Of a DNA stretch of 64,000 nucleotides, positions 34,925 through 52,900 are shown piece by piece. Location of the stretch: contig JAKNDB010000107.1 of assembly GCA_024305405.1 (NCBI GenBank), positions 1 to 64,000 on the forward strand. Reading direction: 5' to 3'. The DNA comes from Dirofilaria immitis. Lineage: Eukaryota; Nematoda; Chromadorea; Rhabditida; Onchocercidae. The stretch's first letter is position 1, and every line of letters begins with the position of its first letter. Below the pieces are notes generated by a model. It made no database searches. It had not been told where the DNA came from and worked only from the letters and a program-made list of their open reading frames with translations. A program made the position numbers and the translations under genes.

Positions 34925-36879
34925 TGGTACTCTCGAAAACTTCTTAAATACTCTACGAATCGCTATACCGTTTCATGTTTATAAAGTAAACTGTGAATTA
35001 GAATTTACACAGTTAGTAGCTTAAATCCATTTATCCAAAATAAACTTTGCTTAAAACTCAGCTAATGCTTATATTTATCAATTGGAGTTAACAAATGATA
35101 TCGAGATTATCAGACATACAAATAGTAATAGCTTTATATAATTTAGGAAACATTACCAAATATAAGAGTTATATTTTTAAGCTATAAATAGTAGTAGTTC
35201 TGAAATTTTATCGCTAAAGCTTTCCTGATATTATCCCATTTTCTACTATATTTTGCTACTATTATTTCATATCGCAAATCTGACAGTACTTCTGCTGCTG
35301 AACCGAGGATTATATTCACGGGATTTCGCATTTCTGCCTATTGTCCTCTGATTTTTGTAAAATGCTATTTCGTTCCTTATACATTCTATTCCAAAATGAG
35401 TTTCGCAAGAGTAACCAGAGTCAAGAAACATTTCTGAATCTTATCTGGTTTTCGGGAATTGCAGAGTCCCGACCTTCAATCCTCAACTAGATTCCCGCTT
35501 AACATAATATTCAAAGCCACAGATATAAAATAAAACAAATTAAATATCAATTTCTTAGAAATTGCAAAATTGAGTTTATTTCCTGTTTGACATTTCTTCA
35601 GGATTGAACTATAATAATGATTTTAAATTTATGTAATAAACCTTACAAGTAGGAAACCTCTTGATGCCAAATTGATGAAAAAAATCTGTCAACAAATTTC
35701 GCATTCCTCATTTACTTCAATAACGATATGTTCAAATTAAAAATCTTTTACAAATACATCTAAAAGTTGCCGCACTCATTACTAACTCCAATTACTTCTA
35801 TCCCGAATTAAGACTGAAATTCGTTTTCAAGTGATAAATTAATCACAACAGTGAAATGCCTACAACGAGATAATTTTAAAAGTCTAAATTCTTCCGTAAC
35901 CGTTGTGTGCAACCATTTTGTAGAAGCTAATCAAAAAAAGCAAATAAAAAAATCCTGAAAAAATGGGAAGATATAAAATTTTGGAAAGGAAAAAACCACA
36001 AAACTATTTCTATGGTTTGGCCAATGCACTGTCTTATTTTCATCGGCCACAATTTGATTATGTAACAAATACATAAATAATGATTACTGTCATTTTACTG
36101 AACCTTATCACATATAAAGAAATAATAATAATACTCAAGGTATAACATAAAACATAGTTATTACCAGCATTTAACACTGCACAATTAACAAAGCAAGATA
36201 ACCAGCTCAATGCTCAATTTTTTACAATATTATCCAAATATACTCCTCTTTATACCAGTCATCTTCTTTACAAAGTAACCTTTCTTCGTTGAGCTAAAAA
36301 CTTTTATGTCCTATGAAGCACTAAGAAACAAATCGATATAAGAGTTTCGTAAAGCACGGAACGGTATTTAGTGGAAACTCAAAGAGAGTAAGGATTGTAT
36401 ATTTGTTTATCATATCCAATGAAAGCATCTTTTTAGAAAGGTCGACTAGCACTATTACCTGGAATGAACGTACGCGTTTATTTTTGACAATCCATTGGAT
36501 TCCAAATTTTCTTAAAATAAAAATGTCTCAAGTAGAAAACAAATAAATTACTCGTGAAGCACGCTACTAAAGCAATACAGATCAAGAAAACAATGATTCT
36601 TAATGAATTTTTGAAAAGACCAATAAATTTTGCACTTCATGAGTGGTTTTGAAATTCAAAAATCAAATTAAAGGAGAAAGTTTTTGAGAAGTAACAAGAA
36701 TACTTCCAATTTTGTTAGTAGAACATGACGGAATCGATGCTGATATAGAGCTATTGAAAATGTGTTATTGCATTAGATATTTATCAACCAATTTCTCCTT
36801 TTGTAATTTCAATGATAAGACATTCAAATATCTTAACAATGAAATTAACAACAATATACAGCAAGCATACTATCAAGAA
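34925..36879. other. Intergenic region between convergent genes
   Basis: Holds the 3' flanks of the SH2 gene (+) and mvb-12 (-). A minus-strand frame around 35290-35460 is open for 58 codons but has no homology, and a plus-strand frame at 36712-36963 partly overlaps the mvb-12 last exon. Neither is supported as a gene. Confidence 0.6.
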
Positions 36880-39773
36880 TCACGAATCAGAAAGCATTGC
36901 CCGTTCCAGAGTAAAATAATAACAGTAATCACGATCCAATTGCTCAGAATCGCACTTCTTTAATTCCGGCAACATCTCCAACTAAAACAATTTTCATTAA
37001 AATTCACACTAAATTTTCATTAAAATCCACGACAATATTCAGATGACTTCGAAACCTAAGATTTAATTTAAGAGTATATTATTATAACTGCATAGAGCTT
37101 CAAGTATTTCATAAATATATAAAATGCAGAAACTAGAAGAAATAAGATGTAAGGAATTTATATTAGGAGAGTAATATAATGCGAAGATATTTTAAATGAT
37201 AAATCTATAAATCATAAAAAGTATAATTTACTATGAAACTACAAAAACCAAACCAAAACTTATCAAAAAACTTAAAGAAAATCAAGAAACAAAAACATAT
37301 TCAAAGATTCTTTCAACAAAACTTGGATATTCCCATTACATTGCACTTACTTTATTTTTAGCTAAGGTACTTTCCACCTGAGGGTTCAATTTGAAAGGAA
37401 CATCTTCCACACCTCTTTTCACCGCTTTTATAGTCAAAGCATTTGTTGGTATGCTAATCTTTTTGTTTTATCCAATGAAGGACTGGAATGTCGAAAGTCA
37501 CCATTTCCGATGGATGGATATAACATGGAAGTTGTGCTATAAAGCAGTGTATTTTGAGATAATGTTTTGATTTGAAATTAAAGAAAAAAACTTTTTTGCT
37601 GCATTAGAAATAGTGAGAATCAATGAGGGGAAAAGATAAATGAAAGCAAAAAAGCAATGTGAAAATAAGTATAATGATAAATGGCTCTGAGACGATGCTA
37701 AATTCATAAATTTTTCAATAAAACTATTTTGAAAAAAGTCAAACATTTGAAACTTTGAACTTGCAAATAGATTTTCAAAAAAATACCAAATTGATTAACA
37801 ACTTACGATCTGCTACGAGGTATTGCAACGCCAAATGATGATGGGATTACAATATGCTTGAAGCATATCAAAATACCATCTACTTCGCTGAAACCGAAAG
37901 ACCGAAATAGAAAAGTTTGTGCTCTCAGTGTATTTTACAAGATGTATGAATCATATATTAAAAATCAATATAAATTACCAATGTATTGCAATTTTTCTGA
38001 ATAGATCAATAAAATAGGTAGCAGGAGGGAAATTTGGGCTCCCGGTTCGAAAATCTACGATTATCTGAAGCATTATATCTTCCATACTATGTAGTTAGGC
38101 TTTACTTTTGTTTCAGAAAAATTTTTCCTAAACAATGATAATGAAGACTAATATTTTCAAAAAACAGTATTTATTATCACCTAGAAATCTTCGAACATTT
38201 GTAATAAATTTGAACGTAGAATTATGTTACACAACATCAGTACAATTTTCTTCTAACCACAGTTTTAAATAATAAGTTCAAAATTGGAGCAAATAATCAA
38301 AGATTAATCAAACCCAGCAGAAGAATAATTCTTGAGTGGCTTTCTCATCTTACTTAACAAGAGAATTTCTCCAACAGCATCAACAACAGCATCTCGAGCC
38401 ACTGTGCGCACACAAAGATATTTTTGCGTAAAGCTTTTCTTCTAGAAACTTTATGAATAAAAAGCGAGAAAGCGAAAACTGTTACCTTCCATTTTTGAAC
38501 TGTTTGATCTCACATTTTTTTTAAATTTCTGATTTTGTAAAAGTAAAAAAGCCAACATTTTTCATGAAAAAACATCGTTTGCTGTTATACATTCCTTGAT
38601 AAGTGACCAGAGAACTTTCTTAGTTCAATATAAAAAATCCCAAAAGAGCCAGAACGTTAACAAATCATTTATTTAAAAGTGGAAAAATCAAAATTCTAAG
38701 CATAGAAATAATGAACTGAAAGCCATCTTAGGAATGTGCTATACATTACAAAAAAACAGAACAGAACTGATGTCCGTATTATCAACTTACTTGAGTCTGC
38801 TGTATAATCGATGGCGATAAAACCCATGGGAATAGGATCAGAGTCCTTTACGACACATAAATCAGTCACTACATGTGTACCAACCTCAAAAAACACAAGA
38901 ACTTCAGTTTATTTACGACATATTGGACAAAAATACTATTTCGTAGTATAAAAACAAAGCTATGAATTGGAAAATCGAGAAATGCTTGCAGGATATCGAT
39001 TTCAAAAAAAAAAAGAAATATGAATACTGAAGTTTTATGAACTATTGCTGCAAAAAATGGAACTGAACATCAATTTCTACATGGAATTCTAAAATATAAC
39101 ATACCGTATTTTGAGGAGTATCTCTGCTGATTGCCAAATACCGCACAGGCCGACTAAAAAAGTAAATGAACTTTCTCTCCACAAATCGGCATCATTCTGT
39201 TCGTCGAATGTTCTTGTAATCTGAAGCCAAAATTGGCACAAATAACATAAACTCAATGCATAAAGAAATTATAAGGCAAAAATTTTTTTTATATGGATAA
39301 AATGTTACTGTTTAGTGGTTAGTAAAATTTTTTAAGACAGCTCAATATATTTCTATGTAAATCACAGACGTTGATCCCATCGAATGACGCTAGATGCTAG
39401 ATTTCTTGTTCTCAAATAAATAATTTGTATTTAAATTATGAATCTTGTTTATGTATTTATTTTTTTTTTTAGATCTAATGAAAATATATAACTACGTTTA
39501 TACCTTGCTTGGTTGATTCAAACAAAATTTGAAGAAACAAAAGCAATCTACATATTTTATTAAATTTAAGCTAAAAAGAATTGTAAAGAAACAATAATGA
39601 CAAGCTTAGTTTAAAAATAATGTTTTAATTAGAATAAAAGGATGCAATTTATATACCGGCGTGAATCCACGTGGACATCGATTTTTATCAGCAACGATAA
39701 TCACAGAAGTGATCGGATTAACATTATTTTCATCATCCATATCTGAGGAACGCATCATCAACACTTCGCTCAT
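36880..39773 (-). CDS. mvb-12: ESCRT-I subunit MVB12 homologue
   Basis: Complete gene for the MVB12 subunit of ESCRT-I, which acts on endosomes in sorting ubiquitinated cargo. Exons on the minus strand: 39773-39657, 39220-39105, 38884-38791, 38441-38354, 37921-37807, 37536-37378, 36981-36880. The N-terminal MABP domain has three matching repeats: ITSVIIVADKNRCPRGFTP, then VVTDLCVVKDSDPIPMGF with IDYTADS, then GFSEVDGILICFK. The UMA domain is split between VPFKLNPQ in exon 6 and DYCYYFTLERAML in the last exon. Start ATG at 39773 follows an acceptor-like context. Two single-base deficits break the frame, an A6 (plus strand) at 39156-39161 in exon 2 and a T5 at 37460-37464 in exon 6. The exon 3/4 junction is also one base out of phase. 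All conserved blocks are present in order, so the gene is probably functional. Confidence 0.9.
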
Positions 39774-43876
<4,103 letters not shown>

Positions 43877-46440
43877 ATGGCTCAAAATTCAAAATTAACG
43901 ATCGCTTTCATTGGTTCATCTCAAAAGAAGCATTGGTAAAAATTCCAATGCACCACTTCTTTTTTTTTTTTTGTATTTTAACAAATATTTAACGAAATGA
44001 TAATAATCATTACAATTAATTCTTGCCTACTATAATACATTATGAAATTGATAACAATGATAAAGTTGTTCAAAATGAACGTATATTATATCAAATCTAT
44101 TCCTCTATATTTAAAATCTATTTCAAATTTTCTCGTTATAGTTACAGAAGATGAAATCGAAAGCAATGAAGTTCGAAAGGCACATTATCTATGATGATAC
44201 ATGTTATTTAACTTATACTGTTGATGGCTTAGAAGCTGTTGTTGAATTAATCGATCCAGGCTTGGTAGGAACGAATTCTTTAGGAGGATATTTTTGAACT
44301 ATTTAAAGTAAAATTTACTTTTTAGATTTTAAAAATCATGAAACTATCAAAAACAATTAAATGTTAAAGTAAGCTGAAAAGAATTTCAGGAATATACAGG
44401 TGCACGACAAATGTCAATTCGGAAATCACACGGTGTAATATTATTTTATCATGCCGCATCACAATCTTCCATCAATCAATTATATGATATAGCATCAGAT
44501 TTTCAAACAATAGAGAATAAAGTTAAGGTGTATCATTACTAAAGAAATTAAATTTTAACTATGATGCAAGACCTGTGATGAAAAAAAGATTCTTGAAATA
44601 TTCCTAATTATTTGTTTGAAAAACTGAGCATACTGATGAATTAAACTGTATTCTTCTAAAATAAATATTAAAACTAGGTTTTTTTTTTTTTTATTTAAGA
44701 GTTAGAAACATCTGTTATATAAGCTGTATATTAGATATTTAAAAACTGCATATTACTAAATTTCTCGACAAGAAAAGCTATTTCATAATTGTTTATTCAT
44801 GATTGTTTATTTACGATAATAATAATAAGCTATTTTTATGCAGTATCTGGAAAATGTCTGATAACATAAAATATTTCCAAGGCAAGATGTCCCAATGAAT
44901 CCATATAATAATTCTAAATGCTAGCTCTTTAAAAATTCTAAACCTTCTACCATCACATGGTTTTTTTAATGAGATAAATTCTTTTGTATCCCATCTTTCC
45001 AATTATTTTTTAAACTTATATGATTGGTTTATCTGTAAACTTAACTATGCTATATTTTTTAATTATTATGATTCAAATATTTGTAAAATACGATTACAGC
45101 CACCGATATTTTTAATTGCAAATGAAGACGTAGACGAAAAGTATTCTGAGCCATCATCTACATCAACATATCAAAAATATAATACGAATTCAGTGCATTC
45201 ACTGATAGTTGGAAGTGCTTCAGAAAGAAAAACTACTATGAATTTGGATTATTCATGTTATGGAAATGATTCGATTACGAAATTACAGGTTAGAATTTTT
45301 TCACTTTGAATAATTCAAAATATACCATAGTTTTGTAAACTTTAATAAAATAAGAGTGATAAACAGTAGCAATAATAATGAACAATTAATTTCATCGATG
45401 GCATTACATTGTTTTTTTGTAGCATTTGAAATTGAAACAAATGTCAACAATAATTTCAGAATAAAATATCAAAGATAGCTTATACTGATAATGAAAAGCT
45501 AACTGAATTAAATAATGGACGAGAAGCTTAAATTAAAATGACTGATTACCTCAGTTTTATCAGATCATGTAACAAATCGATTTGAACCACTGTTAAAAAT
45601 TGACTAGTCATAGAAATAATTAGTAGTTTAGGTTGATAATCTAAACATTATATTGCACGCTTCTTACATAATTGATTATATGATAAATTTAAAAGAGAAG
45701 TTTAAAAGTAATAAACTTCAGAAACATCAAATCAACCAGCTTGTTTCTCATAATATCTGAAATACTATGAAAAATTATCGCAATAGAAGATTGTCTTTTT
45801 TAAATGATTTATTTTTAAAATGAATCACAAGGAAAATTGTTCGAAATATCTGATCGAAAGATCAATTGCTAATTAACAAAAACATAATGAAAGACCGCAA
45901 ATGACAAGATGATAAGTGTTAAAGCAATTCGTAAACATAAAAAAAAACTTATAATTCTTTACTAAATGCATAGATCTACACATTGTTAGAACCTTTAGAG
46001 GTGTCTAGCAATTTTTAAGATTTGCTTTTTGAAACGAAGAAAAATTTAATAGATTTAAATTCTGATTTAATAATGATCGATATTAATGTGATGTCAATTC
46101 TTTTGAGGATGACAAACTATGTGAAGAAAAACTGTTATATATGAAATGATTTAAGATTGAATCATTGTATGAAAAATTGGAAAAAGAATGAACGCTACAA
46201 GGCTTTCTAGAATAGTCGTTTTGGAAACGCGATTTTTCGGATTTTCAGGGCCAAGATATAGCAGATTTATTTGGAACGCATTGCAAATCTATAATGATGC
46301 CAAGCTATGATGGAATCCTAAAATTTATGGAGGAAATGATTAGAACAATTCGATTGCAACAAGAAGAAGAACGAAAAAATAGTTTATTACAATGGCTTAG
46401 AAAAATAAAAATGAAAAGATTGCAAAAGAAAAAAAACTAA
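43877..46440 (+). CDS. Degenerate Ras-like small GTPase (pseudo-GTPase)
   Basis: Five exons: 43877-43935, 44142-44264, 44390-44527, 45100-45288, 46249-46440. The order of Ras-fold landmarks is kept: an initial strand KLTIAFIGSS, a strand ending in VELIDPG followed by EEYTGARQMSIRKSHGVILF (matching DTAGQEEYSAMR and what follows in Ras), LIANED at the NKxD position, and a final helix. The landmarks are damaged: no GxxxxGKS P-loop, no catalytic Gln after DPG, no SAK motif. A Ser/Thr-rich insert of about 40 residues follows LIANED. The C-terminus is polybasic (KIKMKRLQKKKN) without a CAAX box, so membrane contact, if any, would be electrostatic. Exon 1 joins exon 2 only if A4 at 43923-43926 is really A5. 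Nucleotide binding is unlikely; the function is unknown. Confidence 0.65.
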
Positions 46441-49400
46441 AATTGACTCTAAAATATGTTCAATTACTTAAACTAATCAGCATATCTAATTATCTCAAAT
46501 AGGAATATCAAATCTTTAAAAATTCATAAAATTCTTCGTAACAAAAGATTAAGGTTTTGTTAAATACTTTGTTATAAATAATACTGAAAATATTTACATA
46601 TAAATTAGTTTATGCTATTTTGTTATTGATAGTAATTTTGGCTGATAATAGAAAAACAAAGATGAGAATTAGATAAATAATTCATTGCATTAGAGATTAT
46701 CGTAACGTTCGTTATATGTTAGATGATATGCTATATAAAATATAATAATCTTGTTTTTCTTTATATTGATTAATTTGATTAAATCAAGATTTTATTAGCG
46801 ATTTATTCATTTTGGAAATTTATATTACATTGATCAGTTTCATACTACAAATCAGTGATTATTCTCGAGATGCTTACATAATACAAAAATATCTTGATTA
46901 TCTCGATATATTTGTATTATAAAATATTTCTGTCATTCCGACATTTTACTTAAAGCTAGTTCATTTAAACACGCATATTTTTTCTATCCAATGATGATCA
47001 TTTTGAAATTTAAGAAATGGAACGAAGAATTTTTCAATCGTATAAATGAATTTTCGGTTTTTGGTAGACAATTTTTGAGTATTACTTTAAATTTCATTTC
47101 CTTATCATTCACCTGTTTCTGATAATATTTTTAAAGAACAATATTGTATGAAATATTTTTGCCATCTAATACTAACTGCTTTCTGTTCGATAATAAATTC
47201 TTCCTTTCAAAATCAAATTCTTTCAAATATTTATAAAACTTTGTCGATTCTTGTGAATTATGCAACAGATTGTTAGAAATAATTAATAAATTTAAAGCTA
47301 TGATAAATTTTGAATTGAAGATAGGATTTTAATGAAGAAAAGTTTTCTGCATACAGAATTCTCATTTAGTATCTTCATTTTGTGATGCAATTATGAAACT
47401 ATACATTTAAATTTATTTAATGTATGATAAGAGTAAACGATGCTTTGTTTTCTCATTTCTTGAAATTTTGTACTCCAAATTCTACTTTGAAAATAGCTCC
47501 ACTATTCTTTGATTCTATAATTAAAATGTTAGCTTCAATTCAAAATTTATCATGTTTTAAATTTATTGAAAAATAATCGAATCCTCGGAGCAGAATCATT
47601 ACATCTCATTTATCTTCTTTAGAGATTCGTGTGAAGAGTTTATCAGAATATTGATCATTTATTTAATAGAGCAAAATGAAGTGTGGTACTGCTATAAAAT
47701 TATATTTAATTTACTAATATATATTTGCAACCCACTCACTTGTATTCGGAATTTTTCCTGAATAATCATTTGCAACATCCTTCTTGTATTTTAGAAGTAA
47801 AAGATATGTTGATGAAAGAATGTATCTTTTAAAATAAGTTTATGATTTTGCATTTATTTTTTCTTTTAAAAGAAATACGATGTAATGAAGTTTATAAACA
47901 TTTCGAAAATTCTTTTCCAAAATTTTTTTAATCAAACCATTCATTTACATTTTCTTGCACAAATGCAAAATTATCAAGATTTCTTAATAAAGCATTATTA
48001 AAAATAATAAATAGAAATATATGAAGAAAAAAGAATTTTAAATTTAAAAGCAATTAATCTGAATAATCTTAATTAAACTGCTTGTCTTGATTAGTGACAA
48101 AAGTTTGATGAAATTGATAACAACCAATACAGTACAATCAGTGAACTTTCCAGCAAATTCTGATAAAACATTAAAAGTACTAAAGCAAAAAAATCTACGA
48201 ATGTATACTTGAATAAAGTATAAAATTCTACAAAAGAGTAAATTGGCAATAGCAATTATAACATAATATCCCCTCAGAACATTATAGAGTTTATAGTTGA
48301 TAACGAATATTCATTTCGACCACTATTCTCGTAAATATTTTCAAAATTTCATATATCTCAAAGAAGGAGCAATAGTCGAATTTTTAATTTCAATAATAAA
48401 TTTTTTAAAGAAACTTCATGTTAAAAACTAATCATGACAAGTAGAGTACGACGATAAAATGCTCATTATTGATAATACTTTCTTGAAGGAGAAGACTAGA
48501 AGAACTTGAAGAAAGAACTTAATATGATGGAAGTTACAAATGTTGCTAAACTGTTCAGAGATTGTAAAATATGGAAATAGCCAGTTTTGAAAATAAATTA
48601 AAAAGGAATATAAATGCTATATATAGTTGTATCTGGCGCAATCTTTCCTTTAGAACTGTTTTTTTTTTCGTAGAGTTTCATCCCTCTGTAACGATCCTAT
48701 AGCAGCATTACATTTCTTTCTACTCTGCGAATTTGATCAGTTTTGATCAAAAATTCAATATTTTTTAAAATTACATCCCATCGAAGATACCTAATAAATT
48801 TCTGAATATCTCTGAGATGTGATTTGAGGATTATCGAAGCAGTTAAACGTTATGAAAGATCAATATATATTCTGAGGATGAATGAAAAGGAAAAGTTTCG
48901 AAATCAATTTGTTGGATTATCGTATCGGATTACATTAGTTTTTTGCAATGTATCTGGTTTTCTCTTTTTTTTTCTGAAAAAGCTGCTAAATAACAGTTTA
49001 GCATTTAATCATCCTTAAACCTCTGTGGAGAATTGTGAACAAACAAAATTCATTTCTACACTGATTTTCCAGAGTTTCAGATGATCAATATTCAAGAGTG
49101 GAAAAGTATGCGGAAAAAAATGAACTAACTTACTAATGTCAGTTGCTACATGAAATGCAATGCAAACTATCGATGTTAAATGAAATGATAAGTACAAAAA
49201 GAGGTCGAATAATGAATGATCTCTTGATAATAACATATAAAAATGATATATTGAAGTTTCGCAATGGGAGAAGAATGAATGGTTTAAATTCATACAAAAG
49301 TAGAATATCCATAATCAGATTCATTTCATAGAATGCATAAGGGATGATTTCAAAGATAAGTTTCCTTAATTTTCTTTTTTTTTTTTTTTTTAAGAGGATA

Positions 49401-49942
49401 AGGAAAATTGAAATGAGGAACAAAGTGTTGGCAGTAGGGATCAATGTTGCGATTGTGCTATTGCTGCTGCTGCTGCTGCTACTGCTGTTGCTGCAGAAGT
49501 GTTGTAAAGTGTTATTATATGTTGATAGGGTGCTCGAGGATATTCTTGAAGTTAGAAGCTCAAAATTGAGATATTGATGGCCAAGGGCAATGAAGAGGTT
49601 TTTTTTTCTTTGTTTTTCATTAATTTACTTTATTTAACCTTTTTAAATTTCAATTTCATTGATAAATTCTAAATTAGCAAACTAATAATTTAATCTCAAA
49701 AATTTAATAATTTCAAATTTGCAATTTAAAAAATCAAATTCTCAAAATTTGAATAGCACATCATTTGAATAAATAAAGTTGTTTTGAAATGTAATAAAAT
49801 GGGATCGGAGAATGCAGTCTTCTTTTTTCTTATAATTCTGATCATTTCTGTATCAGTTAGAGCAAAATCAAAATGATGTTTGTGAAAACATATTACTTTG
49901 TTTCTGAATTTGAATATACAAAATTAAGTTGAATCTTTACAC
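46441..49942. other. Intergenic region
   Basis: No supported exon apart from the doubtful small frame at 49413. Several overlapping open frames on both strands between 48824 and 49444 have AT-driven composition (Ile, Phe, Lys) and no motif. Confidence 0.5.
49413..49577 (+). CDS. Possible small poly-Leu membrane peptide
   Basis: A 54-codon frame starts at ATG 49413, just after a T-run and an AAG that could act as a splice acceptor. It encodes a run of about a dozen Leu from a CTG/TTG microsatellite (about 49458-49495) flanked by VAIV and QKCCKV, then an acidic-basic tail. If translated it would be a single membrane helix. A CTG repeat in any frame gives such a run, there is no homologue in memory, and the frame may equally be chance. 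Confidence 0.2.
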   Translation: MRNKVLAVGINVAIVLLLLLLLLLLLLQKCCKVLLYVDRVLEDILEVRSSKLRY

Positions 49943-52900
49943 ATGAATATTTGTCAAATATTAAAAGAAAAAACTTTTAAGATTGAACTGTCGGATATGG
50001 ATTTCGAAGATGATGAAGAAATGGAATGTGAACTTGTTTGCGAACCGGCAAAGAAGGTGGAACCAAAATTCTCGACCCCTAGTGATAAATCGTCAAAGCT
50101 ATGTGGAAAAAATGAATCTACTCCGAACACTGTCCCAGATGATGTTGCCACATCGCTTGATGCTGAAGTATGTTATTTCAAACTAAGTAGTTTCATTTTC
50201 TTCAATCTAATTTCAATTTCAAAAAATCGATTAATTTTATGTATCATCCACATTTTTGAAATTTAAACAAATATTGAATTTTGCAATATAGCAATATAAA
50301 CCAGCAATATCATTCATTTGAATCTATAAACTTTTTTTTTCACAAAGTGCAATAAAGTTATAAATTATTGTTAACAATAAGTTTAACATTAAAATAAGTA
50401 AACAATTACACTTTATAATCTCGAACATTTTCACGATATCAAAAAATTGAAGCATATGTTGTTCCATTCCATTTTCATTATATGATTTGTTACGCAGAGA
50501 TAAAGTTTTGTTAAAATTATTTCTAAGTATAACTTATGCTTTTCTAGTGATCAAGCTAACTTTTGGTACAGTCGCCTCAGCATAAGCGTAAAGTAGTTTT
50601 GCTCCATGTTGTATTATATTATTATACTCTTGACTTGTACCTGGCAAAAACCCTGGAACATCAATGAGCGTGATAATAGGAATATTAAACGCATCTTATA
50701 CTTGGAAATAATTTTTATTAATGTATCGTTCGGCCTTATTTTATTTTAATTTATTTTTCTTCATCAAATAAAGAATCTTAAATTTTTGGCATTAGTCACA
50801 TTCTATTTTTAGTTCCTCACTTTAATACTCCAAGATAGTTTGTTTTCGAAATCATTCAAAAATTTTAAATAAAAAGTCATTTCCTACGATGTGAATTAAA
50901 GGATTTTCCCTAAAGTTTTAATAAGTATTAGGTATGAACTGAAGAACTTATAATAATTCGAATAAAACAAAGAAAGCTTAATTTTGATAGAATTTTAAAG
51001 TTTTTCGTTCCTTCAGCAACTGGTCCCAGACACCGATTTTGATGATGAGGATGAAATAGAGTGTCAAGAAGTTTTGGAATCTGAGGAATTTCCAAAACCA
51101 AGGCATGATATTCAGTCTAAAGAGCCAGAGAGGCAGAAAACTAAGCGTCCAACAGAATCTGAAGAACCACGAAAAATTTCATCACCGACGATTAAAAAAT
51201 CGAGACCAGAAAAAGAATCAGCTACTTTACCGATCGCAGAACCAAATCTTAAAAGATCAGAAAAACCATCGAGATTAAAGGAACCTGCGAAGATTAAACC
51301 TGCAGAAAATGGTCCAGAATCTGTAACTCCAATTCCAAAAGCCAAAAAGATGCCAAAGGCAGAATCTAAGAAACCAGATGTTAAACCTCATAAAGAAACG
51401 AATGAACCTGATGATGAGGAATTTGAGCCAGAATTGGTCTCAGCTCCATCCAAAAACCTAACCTTAAACTAAAGGATCCGGAAAATGCAAAACCAAGGAC
51501 GAAAACACCTCTGAAGGTCAAACCCACTGAAGGTAGTCCGGAACCTGAAGCAGATGTAACTCTTCCAGTTCCAAAAGCCAAAAAGACGCCAAAGGCAGAA
51601 TCTAAGAAACCAGATGTTAAACCTCATAAAGAAACGAATGAACCTGATGACGAGGAATTTGAGCCAGAATTGGTTTCAGCTCCATCCAAAAACCTAACCT
51701 TAAACTAAAGGATCCGAAAAATACAAAACCAAGGACGAAAATACCTCTGAAGGTCAAACCCACTGAAGGTAGTCCGGAACCTGAAGCAGATGTAATTCTT
51801 CCAGTTCCAAAAGCCAAAAAGACGCCAAAGGCAGAATCTAAGAAACCAGATGTTAAACCTCATAAAGAAACGAATGAACCTGATGATGAGGAATTTGAGC
51901 CAGAATTGGTCTCAGCTCCATCCAAAAAACCTAACCTTAAACTAAAGGATCCGGAAAATGCAAAACCAAGGACGAAAATACCTCTGAAGGTCAAACCCAC
52001 TGAAGGTAGTCCGGAACCTGAAGCAGATGTAATTCTTCCAGTTCCAAAAGCCAAAAAGACGCCAAAGGCAGAATCTAAGAAACCAGATGTTAAACCTCAT
52101 AAAGAAACGAATGAACCTGATGATGAGGAATTTGAGCCAGAATTGGTCTCAGCTCCATCCAAAAACCTAACCTTAAACTAAAGGATCCGGAAAATGCAAA
52201 ACCAAGGACGAAAACACCTCTGAAGGTCAAACCCACTGAAGGTAGTCCGGAACCTGAAGCAGATGTAACTCTTCCAGTTCCAAAAGCCAAAAAGACGCCA
52301 AAGGCAGAATCTAAGAAACCAGATGTTAAACCTCATAAAGAAACGAATGAACCTGATGACGAGGAATTTGAGCCAGAATTGGTTTCAGCTCCATCCAAAA
52401 ACCTAACCTTAAACTAAAGGATCCGAAAAATGCAAAACCAAGGACGAAAACACCTCTGAAGGTCAAACCCACTGAAGGTAGTCCGGAACCTGAAGCAGAT
52501 GTAATTCTTCCAGTTCCAAAAGCCAAAAAGACGCCAAAGGCAGAATCTAAGAAACCAGATGCTAAACCTCATAAAGAAACGGATGAACCTGATGATGAGG
52601 AATTTGAGCCAGAATTGGTCTCAGCTCCATCCAAAAACCTAACCTTAAACTAAAGGATCCGAAAAATGCAAAACCAAGGACGAAAACACCTCTGAAGGTC
52701 AAACCCACTGAAGGTAGTCCGGAACCTGAAGCAGATGTAATTCTTCCAGTTCCAAAAGCCAAAAAGACGCCAAAGGCAGAATCTAAGAAACCAGATGCTA
52801 AACCTCATAAAGAAACGGATGAACCTGATGATGAGGAATTTGAGCCAGAATTGGTCTCAGCTCCATCCAAAAACCTAACCTTAAACTAAAGGATCCGGAA

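Noticed and set aside
35290..35463. 58-codon open minus-strand stretch containing SGYSCETHFGIE
   Set aside because: The mvb-12 end was found at 36880, so it is not needed as a terminal exon. No homology; chance openness is expected at this rate.
36712..36963. 83-codon plus-strand frame
   Set aside because: Its right half lies opposite the last exon of mvb-12, which has a clear UMA-domain ending.
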